In this document: positions 14,545-27,109 of the stretch, in pieces
Layout: each line of letters starts with the position of its first letter
Numbering within the stretch: the stretch's first letter is position 1
Source of the DNA: Platerodrilus igneus
Taxonomy: Eukaryota > Arthropoda > Insecta > Coleoptera > Lycidae
DNA length: 64,000 nucleotides
Reading direction: 5' to 3'
Assembly (NCBI GenBank): GCA_036346225.1
Contig: JARFIW010001082.1
Location: forward strand, 6,076,001-6,140,000
The notes under the pieces: model-generated
The model's input: the letters and a program-made list of their open reading frames with translations, nothing else
Told to the model about the DNA's origin: nothing
Database searches by the model: none
Position numbers and translations under genes: made by a program

Positions 14545-15420
14545 TTAGCCAAATATCTGGAAGTAGTATTTCTAAATACACTAAAAGATTTGATAAGAGC
14601 CCTAGTGGGTCATATATGTACATCAAGGTTCGTAGAATTTCACGTTCAATGGGTTTACGTACTCCTTGTAAAATATCTTTATTTGGTTTGTTAAAGCGTA
14701 ATAAAAATTCAAAACAGTCGGTGTTCAAATTCCACCACATGTCCAAGACACTTCCCTGTTTTACTTTCACATTTAACATCTAGCTAAATTGGGCGGTGTT
14801 TTGAGCTCAAAGATTAATTTCTAACACAAATTTTTATGAGTTGGAATACCAGTTTCTGATTTCAAAATTAGCTTGTGAATAGATTCACGTAATTTGCTTG
14901 ACCGATTCAATGAATTCGCGTTCTGCGTCTGCAGTGTCTAAGAAATCAGCCACATAATGATTTCTGATGATCGCTTACCTCGCTTTAAGGCACACCGCAG
15001 CAAACTTAGTCGCATTATGAATATTTTCAAACTGGGCAGAATTTTGGAAGCAGGCAGCTCCAAGAGCCATCACAGTTACTACATAAGTATTTATATGCTT
15101 ATTAGGGTTCTCATTTCGTCAGTAAATACGCTGAGAATGTTGATCCTCTTCTTTATACCTACTTGTAGGAGAATTTTTCTAATATCTGCACTGTAACAAA
15201 TTTTTCCCCTAAATCTAAACAAGATCCCATACAACGACGCTAACTTATCGTCCCCTTTCAAAAGCATTACATTTAGAGACATCCTATTAACAGCACCCTT
15301 GATGTCACAAATATTCGAAATTTTCCCGGTGTATCTTAATTTACAATGGCAAATGGGGGCAGATACCAAATTACATTCTGCTGTTGGCTGGGTTCTACTT
15401 CTAATTTTTATTTCTAATGA
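14545..15420 (-). pseudogene. BEL/Pao reverse transcriptase
   Basis: The open piece 15369-15091 contains NVMLLKGDDKLASLYGILFRF and an ADIRKILLQV segment, which is the first catalytic motif region of the family (usually GDI.EMFHQV). The piece 14779-14528 contains VLDMWWNLNTDCFEF and a REILRTLMYIYDPLGLLS motif, diagnostic of the region just after the RT core in BEL/Pao polymerases. Between them, 15090-14800, the sequence is decayed and the YVDD-type box cannot be read in frame. It lies on the minus strand immediately beyond the mariner. Inactive. Confidence 0.8.
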
Positions 15421-15889
15421 CCTTCTTACTTAAATATTCCATTATTTATTGATTCAGTTTGACACCCGGTTCTGCATTGTACGTTATTTGTTTTTCTATA
15501 CAGTTCAATCTTCGGAATGTCATTTGTCTGCTGTCTGAAAATTTAAACGAGTCAAACTTCCAAATCAATTCAATTCAATGTGTCAACGTAAACTGCATTA
15601 TTTCAAGCGCTCGTTTAGATTCTTTTGTGTCAATAGTATTGATTGGAACAATTCAATTTAGAAAAACCGCTTAACCGTTTCATGCAGTGCTTTTTCATCA
15701 CTTGATTTCAATGAGCATTAGTAGATTAGATATGACAACTGTAATTTTGTCCAATCTAGTCTACATTTAGCGATTATTGGCTGTTCTTGGGCATCCTCTC
15801 TCACTCTGAGTAGCACTGCTAAATCCCAATTACCTAATCCAATAAGAATTTGTAGAGTGACGTCTTAATAAGAGTTTATAGAGAATCCT

Positions 15890-16175
15890 ACCAGGTAAAG
15901 ATATTCTTGTTTAAACCCAGTAGCATTTAAAGTTTGTGTTGGAAGGTCTAGGACTTTAACCGTAGGAACTGAACGATTATGAAATTGCGCAGCGCCTTAA
16001 AAGCTTTCGTTATTAGTAAGTAATATCGTTTGAAACTGGTTTCTAATCGTTGCTGTGCGCCTGTCCATCTTAAATAAAGTGGTTCATTATCGCCTCGTAT
16101 ATCTAATTTTCTAGCGATGTTTTCATTAAGCAAAGTGATGGAGGCACTTTAATCTAAGATGGCATATGTATCAAT
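15890..16175 (-). pseudogene. BEL/Pao aspartic protease
   Basis: On the minus strand the sequence AILD, a stop, then SASITLLNENIARKLDIRG resembles the active-site loop and following helix of the BEL/Pao aspartic protease; the D of AILD would be the catalytic aspartate. The open part is 16133-15948. It lies upstream of the RT pieces on the same strand, as expected. The stop right after the catalytic aspartate and later frame breaks make it non-functional. Confidence 0.65.
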
Positions 16176-16746
16176 CATTTTCCTCCATTCTTTAATTTTA
16201 CTGGTATACAATAAAATTAAGCTCCGGTGACTTTGAAGAAGAATTAATAAGCGCGTATTATTGAAGAAGGTTTTAAATAGTTAAAAGAAGACCCCCACAC
16301 ACACACAGAGATAACCATACGAATGTCTGAATAAACATTAATTTCTAAATTCAATTATCGGAAATTCTACAATATGTTAAATTTGTAAAACTAAAATAAT
16401 ATGGTGTGAGATTAACATTTGTATACGGTAAGAACTATACGTTTGAAAAACATATTCAAGAATGAACATTTACCATCAGCTTTGAATGCCAGTTTTGTGA
16501 AATACCATCCGAAAAAAAAATTCAATTCTTTTCATTAGTAGAGAGTCCAAGCAATTGTAAATATTATGATTTACTAGTTACATTTTATGTATTATTATTT
16601 TTATTACCATAACATAATTTTATTCAATAAAATTGCAAAAACTTATCCTTTGCTCGATTTAAGTAGATCTATCTACAAAAATATCCGAATTTGCGTTACA
16701 GACAAAAATTAAAAAAATCACTATTAAGTCTTTTACAAAGAAAAAG
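16176..16746. other. No recognisable gene
   Basis: AT-rich sequence with a short CA run (CACACACACA) near 16300. Nothing in it can be assigned to gag or to an LTR of the adjacent BEL/Pao element. Confidence 0.4.
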
Positions 16747-16758
16747 TTGCCAACGCTT

Positions 16759-17037
16759 TCAAAGTTCGACCCGAAGGTAATACATTAGCCAGGAGGTGAG
16801 TTCCTTATACCTGAAATTTATAATTTAATCGAAATCTTGCCATACTAAGCAAGTTGGAGATCTTTAGCATGCATAACAACATTTACGCACGGAACCTGTA
16901 TTTAACCTTTCATCCGAAAAGATGTATTTTTTGAAAAATACTTGCCAAACATTTTTCAAGCAGTTCGTGTTCAGAATCGAACCCGAAACCTAGGGATTAG
17001 TGGTCAAAGGCAAACCTAACTAATACACAAAGCCGAA
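16759..17037 (-). repeat. tRNA-derived SINE, copy A
   Basis: Read on the minus strand this 279-bp unit starts with a tRNA-like head with a B box (GGGTTCGATTC) at about 16973-16988. It continues with a body that can be aligned by eye over its whole length to the unit at 47367-47669. Shared blocks include GCTTGAAAAATGTT, GTATTTTTCA, TTCGGATGA, TGTTGT, TTCCAGGTA-like and ATGTA.TACCTTCGGGT. It is bracketed by a perfect 12-base duplication TTGCCAACGCTT at 16747-16758 and 17038-17049. The features together show retroposition of a Pol III-type SINE. Confidence 0.85.
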
Positions 17038-17049
17038 TTGCCAACGCTT

Positions 17050-19220
17050 ACCTCAAACCCATCCTAAACAGAAACGTGCGAGAAGGAAAATCGACAGCAA
17101 TAGTTAAGATTTTTTGAAATATGGGATATCTTAAGAATTACCAAATAAGGAATTATAAAAAATGATCGATTCATCGTGTAGAATGAGACTCCGTATCCAC
17201 ATTAAACTTATATTCTTAGAAAGAAGGATAACGGCTGACGGCATGGATGTGAACCTACAAAAATAAAAAGCTATAGATTCAGTAGAACGTACTAAAAACG
17301 ATGAGATTTAACAAAGAGTAGGAGAAGCGAAAATCTAATCATTTTTGAATGCATACGAAAATAAAGAGAGTTGAATGGAGTACTGACTGGAAGGCAATTA
17401 ATTGCGTAATCAAGAATATGAAAGGTGAAAAAAGAAAAGTAGCTAGAAGGGAAAATATTTTGGTTGTGCTAGAAGTCATGATTATTAAGCGTGAAAAGCT
17501 ATGCAAACACACACGCGCTTAAAATATCATTTTCCCACAAGAAATGAACAAGGTGGGGTTGAGGGAGAAATTAAAGGCAACTCAGGTAGAGAGCGCTGCC
17601 TACCCAGAAATAATTAAAAAGGGGGTGGTTAGGATCCTTTCAATTGAAGGATGAAATGAAACATAAATAGAAATTACTAAATTTTGCAATCTAAAGGTTT
17701 TTCATATTTGTTAATTTTGGGGAATACTCTAAGCACACTGAAAAAAGTGAAACACAATAGTAACACCTACAACAGATTAAATAAACGTGAAATAAAACCG
17801 ATTTGGAGCGAGCAACTAACAAAACACGGCTAACTCATTAATTTCATAGGTACTATAGCAATCGCTAGAAAATAACAAGTATCTTTAACTGAATTACTAT
17901 AATTTTGGATCCGCCGTTAGAAAACTTCAAATTCTTGGTGGCGAAAGAAGCTAGGGGTCCCTAATTTCCAGGATAAATAAACAATTCGACAGCCCAGAGA
18001 AATGAATACGAAATTGTGAATTTAATATCTTCTTCTACATCTGCACAAATTTCTTGTAAACAGAAGGTAAAAATTGTAAAACACATTTTCATGCTGAAGG
18101 ATATCTGTTTTTTTGTTAAATAATTAATCCGTTATATTAAATATTTCAGTGTCTAAAACAACTTAAACTCTTTTAATAAAAATGAAAAATTCGTTATACA
18201 CTGTGCATATCGTTCGCAAACTTTTTGTAACTAAAAAAACTTGATTAATACAATAAAATTTCTAAATCGAGTACTTATTTTGATAACAGAAATTTAAGTT
18301 ATTCATAGAAAATTTATAAATTTAAATAATTTTAATATAGATAAGCAACAGCTTTTCAAAATTTGCCCTGCTCATTTAAACCAATATGAACAGTCCTTTG
18401 ATTTTGTGCGTGATGCACGACAGCACGCATGTAGTTACATATAATTTTCAGGCTTTAAATTAAAAAATAACATACTCCAGGTGTGTCAAAATACTTATCT
18501 TCCATGTGAGGTAAAATGGGTGCAGTTTATAAACATACTGGGCCTCATATAAATGTATACCACCCCAAAAATTATTTAACTAGTTGATATCGCCTATCTG
18601 CTTAATACTTGAATTATCGAACATCTTCACCACTTCGTACGCAAATTCCAAAACAAAATAATTCGACATACATGCAGAACTAAACCTTTACGGAACCCAT
18701 CCGATTTCCTTGCTTAGTTACATCAAATACATGATACGGTTTTTGGATTTTTCATACAACAAAAAAATACTCAAACGACAAATAAAAAAATCATTTGTTG
18801 TGCTACAAAATGTAAGCGTTATCCCAAGAGTCTATAATTTTATTAATTTTCAAAACCTTATTAAGATAAAAGGTAAATGTGCCTAAAGTGTCCCACGCCA
18901 CAATAGTGAACAACTAAATAGAAAAGAACAAAGTAAGCTTTCTATTCAGTTAGTTCCAGTCTTCAACTATTCTACCTCTAATACAGGAAAGGGTAGGTAT
19001 TATAATACACCTTACGCAGAAAAGTTTTATTATAAAAGTGACATTGAATTTAAATTTGTGTATGAAAGCTTAACAGTAGTCTTTAAAAGGTGACTTAATT
19101 TTTATTATTAGTACTATTATTTAAGGTATTAATTTGAGTATTTTGTTCTATTTACGGTAGAAATTATTTTTGGAACGGTAAACTGACATATAATTATTTA
19201 ATAACTGTGTTTATTAAAAT
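17050..19220. other. No recognisable gene
   Basis: AT-rich sequence without frames or motifs that I can support on either strand. Confidence 0.5.
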
Positions 19221-19224
19221 TTAA

Positions 19225-19460
19225 GGGTGATCCACTATATGAACATAAAAAGTGCATGCTTCTATAATGGCCCATTCGGTCCACTATAGAAATTTCAAAG
19301 CTGTCCTTCTTTAATAACTTCAAATCACGTGTATATTATTTGAAATTTATGTATACAATTACCATATGTCTATGAGATTGAGAAATTATAGTGGACTGGG
19401 GAGGTCCACTATCAATACATGGGCTGGTCCACTACCGATACATGGGCTAGCTCACTACAA
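19225..19460 (+). repeat. Cluster of GGTCCACTA-type short repeats upstream of pogo-like gene
   Basis: The motif occurs in direct orientation near 19228 (GATCCACTATA), 19280 (GGTCCACTATA), 19410 (GGTCCACTATC), 19429 (GGTCCACTACC) and in weaker form near 19449. It occurs inverted at about 19388 (ATAGTGGACT), forming a small hairpin with the copy at 19410. Two of the copies sit in a 19-20 base tandem with CAATACATGGGCT-like spacers. It lies just before the transposase and may be its subterminal binding region. True inverted termini were not found. Confidence 0.6.
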
Positions 19461-19507
19461 GAACACCCATAAGTATATTTTATACTTATGTGCTCTTTTT
19501 TAGAATT

Positions 19508-21474
19508 ATGGATAGAGTACGGAGACAAGAGAAAAAATGTACAGAAGAGTGCAGAAGCACTAGATGACCTCAACCAGGTTAGTTATCAAGAAGCACGACA
19601 TACCAAAAACAACCCTTCGAAGGCCGTCGAAATGTTCGGTATTAAGCACAATGAAAGGTCCTGGGGGTATCAGTGACAAATAGACACTTATTGGCATACG
19701 GATCAAGATAATGGCAAAGACAGATTTTTTCATTGTCAAAAGAAACATTAATGTTTAGCATTATAAAACTAGCCAAACATCTGAAATTAACTCTCAATGA
19801 AAAGGCGTTTGTTCCTGGTCAAAAATGGTACGAGGATGTTTCAAACACCCACCAAGATCTTATTTGTTATACTAGTCAGAACCTGACAGCCCAGAGTAGA
19901 ACGGTAACACAAGAGAACCTTAATCAGTGGTTTAAGGAAATTGAATATTACCTATGTGAAGATGATATCTAAGAAACTCTATAAGATCTTAAACGAATTT
20001 TTAACACAAATGAAACAGGTTTCTTTTTTAAACCCAACGCCTGCTTAAGTATTGGCACAAAAAGAAGTAAAAACAGTTTACACCCGAGTAGGTGTAGATG
20101 AAAAGCAAAATTTAACTGTGCCGTTGTCTGCAAATGCTGCAAGCAAGTTACCTCCACAAATGATGGTTTTTAGATATGCCAGAATTCCAATTAGTATAGT
20201 TCAAGATATGCCTTCTGGAAGGACAATGGGTAAATCGGAAAATGGCTGGATGCCACAAGAAGCATTTTACGCATACATCGCAAATACTTTTGAACCATGG
20301 TTAGAAAAAGAAGGAATTCTAAGACAAATGGTTTTCTTTTTAGATGGACATTTGTCCCATGTGTCCTATCCACTAAGCAAGTTTTGTAAAAATCGTGATA
20401 TAGAACCAGTTGCGCTATATCCAAATGCAACCCATGTCATTCAGCACATGGACGTGACTCAATTTCATACACCGAAATCAAGCTGGCAAAAGTTGCCGAG
20501 TGGCGAATGGAACATGGTGGAAGGCAAGTTCAGAAACAAGACTTCCCACTTATTCTAAAATCTGTCCTAAATGTACTAAGCACAGAAACAAGTTCAGAAA
20601 CAAGACTTCCCACTTATTCTAGAATCTGTCCCAAATGTACTAAGCAAAGAGACAATTACAAGCGACTTTAGTACATTTGACCTGCTGTCTTAGAATTCAA
20701 AACACATAAAAATTTCTAAAGATGATTAAAAAGCGAACTTATTAGTAAAACCAAGAATTCATATGTATTACAGATATTTTTAAAATGTTAGAAAAGGAAA
20801 TTGGGCAAGATGTACTCAAGGAATTCAGAAGCCGCGAGGGAGAATGGAATTTGCAATTGAAAAAGAAAGAACTTTTCCTTTTATAAAAGAAAACATGTTC
20901 ATTATCAAGAAGACAAGCAAATAATTTAGAATCTGTTGAGGAACTCATAGCAATAGATAAAACTACTATGGATATGGATACAAATTCCAGTACTCCAAAG
21001 AAAGATACAACTAACATTGTGGAACCCATTCCTGGTCCAACAAATGTTCCAACATCCTTTTAAAAATTACCTTTTTGACCAATTCAAACGAAATAAGCTA
21101 CCATCAGTAACAAACATCACCACAAGTTATTGCCTATTTGAAAAAAAGAAGAAACAAAATTGGCACACGAGGCTGAAAAGAAGATAAAACAAAAAGAAAA
21201 AGCGTTAGCTGAAAAAAGAAACCGGTTTGCTGAAGTAGAAAGGACTAACATGAGATTAATACTTGACACTACGTCATCGTTATCTTCTGGCAGTGGATTT
21301 GATACAACATTGACAGAGTTAGACGATTATCCATGGTTAGAAACTGATAAAAACGACGAGGAATTGGAATCAAGCAATACAAATAATTTGGAGATAGGAC
21401 AATTCGTCATTGTGGAATTCATGGGCGGTAAACGAAATACAACTAAATATTTACACTTGTGTGTTATTCAATAA
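19508..21474 (+). pseudogene. pogo/Tigger-like transposase, frameshifted
   Basis: Pieces run in order on the plus strand. 19508-19676 (starting MDRVRRQEKK in one frame) is the N-terminal helix-turn-helix region, and 19733-19972 is the second DNA-binding region (Tc5/CENP-B-like). A catalytic core follows. The first acidic motif at about 20010 reads NTNETGFFF, where the family has an aspartate in place of the second N. The second is intact in FLDGHLSH (about 20340), and the third is in HMDVTQFHTPK (about 20450). The piece 21160-21474 is a lysine- and glutamate-rich, probably coiled C-terminal tail ending in a GQFVIVEF segment seen in this family. Stops and frameshifts separate the pieces, and the lost aspartate indicates a dead element. 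Confidence 0.82.
20525..20651 (+). repeat. 64-bp tandem duplication inside the pogo-like gene
   Basis: The 64-base unit starting CAAGTTCAGAAACAAGAC is present twice head to tail (20525-20588 and 20589-20651) with only three or four differences. It follows the third catalytic motif and breaks the reading frame of the transposase C-terminal part. Confidence 0.9.
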
Positions 21475-24400
21475 AATAATGAAAATGGAATGAGTGCAAG
21501 GTCTAAACTCACTTAATGAAGAGAAAATGTCTTTTGTTGTTAAGGAAAATGATATTTCTACAATTAATTTTAGTTAAGTAGCAGGTATAGTACCGTTTCC
21601 AGAGATGTCAATCAATGACAGAAAATAACATATACTTTCAAGGAACATTTACCTGTCATTGAAAAATAAGTCTACATTATAGTTACGTTGTATTTTATAT
21701 ACGTGTATACATATTTTTAATTCAAATAAACTTTAATATATTTGAAATGCCCATTTCTGTAAGCAAATTGTAGGTGAAGAATTTGAATAATTTCTAATTA
21801 ACTTTTAGGTAATCCAAACTCAATTTAACAGTACACTTAGAACATGTGCATTTATACGCTTTGTTTTGTATGTAATGTCACAAGGAACTACATAATACGT
21901 GGTCCAGTACAGGTGAGTTCACTTTCAGTACACAAGTTTCGAACTAATCCATTACAGGTGCACGAAGGTACTATTAATATTAAATAAATTTTGGTACCTT
22001 TAACTAAGAGGTTTGAAAAAAGTGATAGCTAGTTATAGCAGAAAGTTAGAGCTTGCAGTTGTCACACTACGTTTTATTGATAATCGTGTCTGTATAGAAA
22101 ATGTGTGCAGTCAAACTAGTGCATTTACGTTACTGATCGATCTCGTACAATTAATATAATAATTGCCATATAAGTCGACTTGATGCCTTATATCCCAGGT
22201 ACGCTTATCGCCGCCAAGCACCATTACATTCTGCCATCTCGCTAATTTTGAACTACCCAAAACACCGGCCACGACTGGACCTCGAAATCCATACGAAAGC
22301 TCAAAAATATAACGTTCCACGCAATAACAAATAAGATAATAAATTCTATTACTGGGAAATTGAGCAAACACGAATTGCTAACACTAAATTAGATCAAAGA
22401 TTTCTTATTTTCGAAAATTTAAAACAAACACACCAGATAATAGGAAAAATAAGCCACAAAGTAAATTTCGGATAAATAAAAGATCAAGTACTAAATAGCA
22501 GTTAGCTTGGTAGCCGAATATGCAGATATACGAGAATACAATAAAATCTTAAAATTGTTAATTTAAAGGGTTGAAGGGCAAACTCACAAAAAAAAAACAA
22601 CGCAATATGCTAGTAATTTATTTTTGGATGAATCTTTTCTATACAGATAAATCTTCCTCGAGAATAAACCGTGTTAGGAAATTACAAAATAAATGCACGT
22701 CAAAATATTCGTAGTAAGTTAACATATTATAGCAAGGTGATTTGCCCAAGGATAAATACGGTCCGTATAATTACTACACAAATAATAAGTTTTAGATAGT
22801 AAAATCGTTTTGAAATCACGAACGAAGCAAACTAATTATAACCTATAGATAACCACTATACCCAATTACGTTACTTCATAATTTTTAAATTGCAAGCAAT
22901 TCAACTCGAATAAGTTATTGTTTTCTTCTGGCTACAAAGTAATTTATTTCAAATGTTAAACCTACTAAAGAACATTTCATCAAATGTGGCCCGATACAGA
23001 TAAGCATTAAAATTACAATCTTTACCAAGAAACTAGGAGTTATCATTAAGTTGTAGTTATATAAATGATTAAAATTTCTCTTTTGGCAATATGAATTAAG
23101 ATACGTACACTTGAACTGATAAGAAAATAATTATAAAGGTGTTAAGTAAACGTTTTATAATTATATGCATAAATAAAATGGTATCTACTGTATGCTTAGT
23201 AATTAGTCGCCTATTAATCGATCGATTGAGAATATATTATCGCACATCAATGGCAAGACATGGCATATACATGTTTACAATTCAAAATCACTCATTAAAA
23301 AACAAACGTTTTGTTCCACATCTCGTTACTCCCTGAACCGAAACATAACCGCCAATTCGATCTAACCTATTTTTCTTAACGATTTCACTTTGCGAACCAA
23401 ACAAAACTACTACGATTGAAATACACTTCACTCTTTGTTTTCTAATATACAATGAATGAATGAATCAAAGGAACGTGTATACCAGGGCAGACATTCAATA
23501 ACATGCGAGAAAGTTTATTAAATAGAACGAAATATTTAGTTTTGTGAACGACACGATTCCATTTCTATATTCATAATAATTACAAATAATGCATTTGTTA
23601 AGTGACACAACGTATTGTGTTCCCCGTCGAGAAAATGCAGCACGTTTAGAAATGTAATTGTGTTATATTTATTTGCAACAGCCATGCGCCCAAATCGATT
23701 GATTTTAAAGAAGAGTAAGAAAATTGTTCTCGATTGATTTTGTTACCTTAAATTGCAAACATTTGAAAGACCTTAATTTTGATTAATAATGTGTGATTCG
23801 AGTACGAACTGTGCTTAATTAGAATATAATAATTGACGTTGCGCTTGCTTTCGGCGAGAGTAGAATAAGGACAAAACGTGATCACTAATTCTGAACATGC
23901 AAACTCAGACGCCCAATAAAACCAAGAGTTACGTAGCCACAAGACACCTTATAGAGTGTTTGCTGAAATATCGACATTGCACTATTCTAATATGGCACCG
24001 TCAGTACCCCACGTATTATTATTTGTCATGACCGATCGTAAGAGTTTTCAATTTCAATAGGTATATTTATACAAACTACTACAGAAAAAAACTCTAACAT
24101 CCATTTAAAGGACGTAGACTTTTGCAACATTAATTAAAGAAGTTATACTATATTTCTCCTACCTCGCAAAAGGGTTTACTTTTTCATATAAACTAAATAT
24201 TACAAGAATACATTATTTATTTCATTAGTAACGTTCTAATACTATCATATTTTTAAGCTAGAAGGACCAACTGGGCAAAATCAATTCAGACTTATTGCAT
24301 TATTTAGTACTTATTTTGCACTAATTTGCACTTTTCAAAACTACGAACCGTTTTGAAAAGAACGTAGCGTAGCTAGCTTAATACTAAGTTAGCAGTACAT

Positions 24401-25880
24401 TAAAAAAATTTTAAAAGTAAAACAAAAGTAGAAATAAAAAGAACTGAATTTGTACTAATTTGTAAGACTTGCTGCAAATAACCTCTAAATGAATACAAAT
24501 CTGTTCAAGAGTAAAGTACCTTTCTGCATGAGCAGAAACAATTGTCACCGCTATACCGGGCGTAGGATTGGTTCACGCACCATAAGGATTTCCGTTTTAT
24601 ACTTCTAACGTTCAAACATTGGTTCCTGAAATTATTTTAGAGAAAAAGTGTAAGTATGTTTCTTGTAGAAACAAAATACTGTACACAACATATCATACTT
24701 ATTTCTTATTTTTATTACAAGGGTTAAAATTAATCGAATCGAAACTATTATTTTAGTAAAAATGGGTTGTGCCTTGGAATTGTTGAAACAAACCACCGAT
24801 GATTTGACAAAACTGTTGAAACGAAGCCGTCAACGTTCAGACAAGTTGACTTTCGCTTCATATAATGAAAATAAAATAATAATATGCAATAGAACACAAA
24901 GCAAATTTTATTTAACGAATTAACACAAGAAGAACAATTACTACAATAAATGTTTAAATAAGCTTCCATCCACTGTTAGACAGTAACCCAGTATCAAAAA
25001 TTTTCGTCTGACATTTAATAACTGACAGTGTAAGTCCACCTTACAAACACTTCATAAAACATATTAATACTTAAAATTCTTCAATAAATTTACAGGTTTC
25101 ACAATAAAATATGATCCTTATTGAAATATAAAAGAGTAAATCTCTAACCTCTGTTTGATATTCGTGCTGCGATCAGCTGTTGCCCTTGAGACACCTCGCT
25201 CAGCAAAATACAGCAAGTGAGCTAGAATTTAATTCGACTCAAACCGAAAACAAAGAGTACTAAAGCAGAAGTAGAGCTAAAGATAGTACAAACCTCGACG
25301 TAAAATTAAACTCTATTAAATTTGCAAAAATATAAGTTAAAATAAACTCTTACCCTTACATTTAATTAAGCAGCTTTGTTCAAAACTTTCTAACTGCGCA
25401 TGCAAATATATCACTTTTAATTAAATTTCACTAATGTTATTGACCTTTATGCAGACTAGCGTGCCGATAGTTTATATTCACTTTTACGCCACAAAACTAG
25501 GTCTCGTTTTAGACGTTCTGTATCCTTATTTATGTAATTTTTAAGCGTGAGATTCGTGGAATATCTATTGCATTGAAACTTTTCCCAACAAGTGTGATAT
25601 TTAAAATTACCAAACTAATTTTAAGCTTTATTGGCCTTACATCAGAACAAGAAGACTACAGAAGACATGCACTACACATGGCTTACAATAGCAGAATATT
25701 TGCACTTTTGCCTCGAGTTTGTAATAAATACGATTTCGTCCCTCATTAATATACACCTCAGTCATAATTATTTAATTCACAAAGATCCTTTACAATATTG
25801 AAAGCTTCTATTTCTACGTCATTAAAATAATATTCATTCGTCACATAGAACTCCATCTGTGTTCATGGTTTTAAAATAAC
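21475..25880. other. No recognisable gene
   Basis: A 4.4-kb AT-rich stretch with only short chance frames. Direct copies of a CC(A/T).TACAGGTG motif at about 21906-21960 could belong to the 3' end of the pogo-like element. No inverted terminus could be paired with the left side. Confidence 0.5.
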
Positions 25881-25887
25881 ATTTCAG

Positions 25888-26090
25888 TTACTTTGACATC
25901 CGTGTTGATGCGAGTCTTTGGTTCATTGCGCCTGCCCGCGTAGTAAAACACGGAATGCTTGTTTCAATGATGTTGTCCGAGCAGCAGATGGCTTGGTACC
26001 GGAAGATTGCTTGGTCTTTTCGAAATCATCACCAGGACAGTCGACCTCTAACATGATACAAATATGGTGGGTTTGAAGAACATCATCAAC
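25888..26090 (+). other. GC-richer island with splice-like borders
   Basis: Within very AT-rich DNA this 200-base patch has more balanced composition. It follows ACATTTCAG (acceptor-like) and is followed by ACG|GTAGGT (donor-like). One frame is open from about 25882 to a TGA near 26058 (about 59 codons, with FDIRVDASLW and QQMAWYRKIAW). No family is recognised. It could be a host exon, an untranslated exon or chance. Confidence 0.25.
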
Positions 26091-26523
26091 GGTAGGTAAC
26101 TATTTTCATTTTTGTATTTAAATTAATTCCGTGGTTTTTATAGTGCAAGTTTAATTACGTGTTACGAAGTATCGAAAAATTTTTTGTTATGGGATATTGG
26201 AAGTTTTAATTATTGATTATGGAGTATTGCAAAATTTTCGATTATTATTTATTCTGAGTAAAAATGTTTTAAAAGTACCCTTATCGTGAACAATCAATGC
26301 ACACTCTTTGTAAGAGAAAAATCAGCTTGTAATCTCAAGAACAGGCGAAGGACGCACATCTGTCGTTACAATATAATTTTTTGCAGAGTAGGGTTTGTAG
26401 CCGTACATAAAGAAACAGACCACTAGAGTAAACTTTAAAAATTATCTATTCACTCGCTTAGGAGCTGCTTCCTTTTACATTGGAAGATTGGTTTAGATGT
26501 GTCGTCTCTGCTGCATAAAATTG

Positions 26524-26524
<1 letters not shown>

Positions 26525-26564
<40 letters not shown>
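26525..26564. repeat. (TA)n microsatellite, target of Tc1-mariner insertion
   Basis: A 40-base TA run ends exactly at the left inverted repeat of the transposon starting at 26565. The other half of the tract continues beyond the right end at 29073. Confidence 0.95.
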
Positions 26565-26567
<3 letters not shown>

Positions 26568-27037
26568 GGTGCCCTATTTCTTACACGTTGTATGGGTAAC
26601 TCTGTTATTTGTGACATTAGAGAAAAGGTTAAATAGATAAACTAGTGCAGTTTTGAATGCCGAGTTCAGCCATGAAGAGATAATTAACATACAGGGTGTA
26701 GCAAAAGCGTTATACCAAAATAACGAAATTTTGATCTTTTTTGTTTTGCTTCGTGGCTCATTTATTGTGATAGATACAGTAAAACGTTGTAGATGTTTTT
26801 TACATTATTTTAAAAGGAGAATAAGATAAACTTATTTGTTTTTACATGGCTTTGGTCATGTTCGAGTAAATAAGTGAGGTTATGTTTTTTAAATGGAAAC
26901 CATAATTGGCGGTAGTTCTGATAGAAAGGCATTTTTTTTCTCTTTTCAGTGATGTACTACAGTGTACATGTTCAACATAAAAATTTTTGAAAAAATTTTG
27001 TTTTTATGAAATACGAAACTTAGTATTAAATAATAAA
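26565..27037 (+). repeat. Left long terminal inverted repeat
   Basis: This pairs with 28600-29072. Only scattered substitutions and small indels separate the arms, for example TGTGACATTAGAG against its right-hand counterpart. A frame open in the matching right arm (29068-28814, minus) is an artefact of the repeat. Confidence 0.9.
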
Positions 27038-27109
27038 ATACTTATGCATGATGTAACAAAAATATCAAAAACAAATTATGTTAAAAATATTAAATATAAT
27101 AACACTTCA

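Larger units (their letters stand above)
11280..16175 (-). mobile_element. Decayed BEL/Pao LTR retrotransposon, split by a mariner
   Basis: Pieces of a Pao-type polyprotein lie in order on the minus strand: protease (about 16175-15890), reverse transcriptase (15420-14545), then after a mariner insertion the RNase H/connection region (about 13260-12560) and integrase (12560-11280). The order PR-RT-RH-IN and the individual motifs agree with the BEL/Pao superfamily. I could not find LTRs or a gag region, so the ends are unknown. Stops are frequent in every piece, indicating an old copy. Confidence 0.8.
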
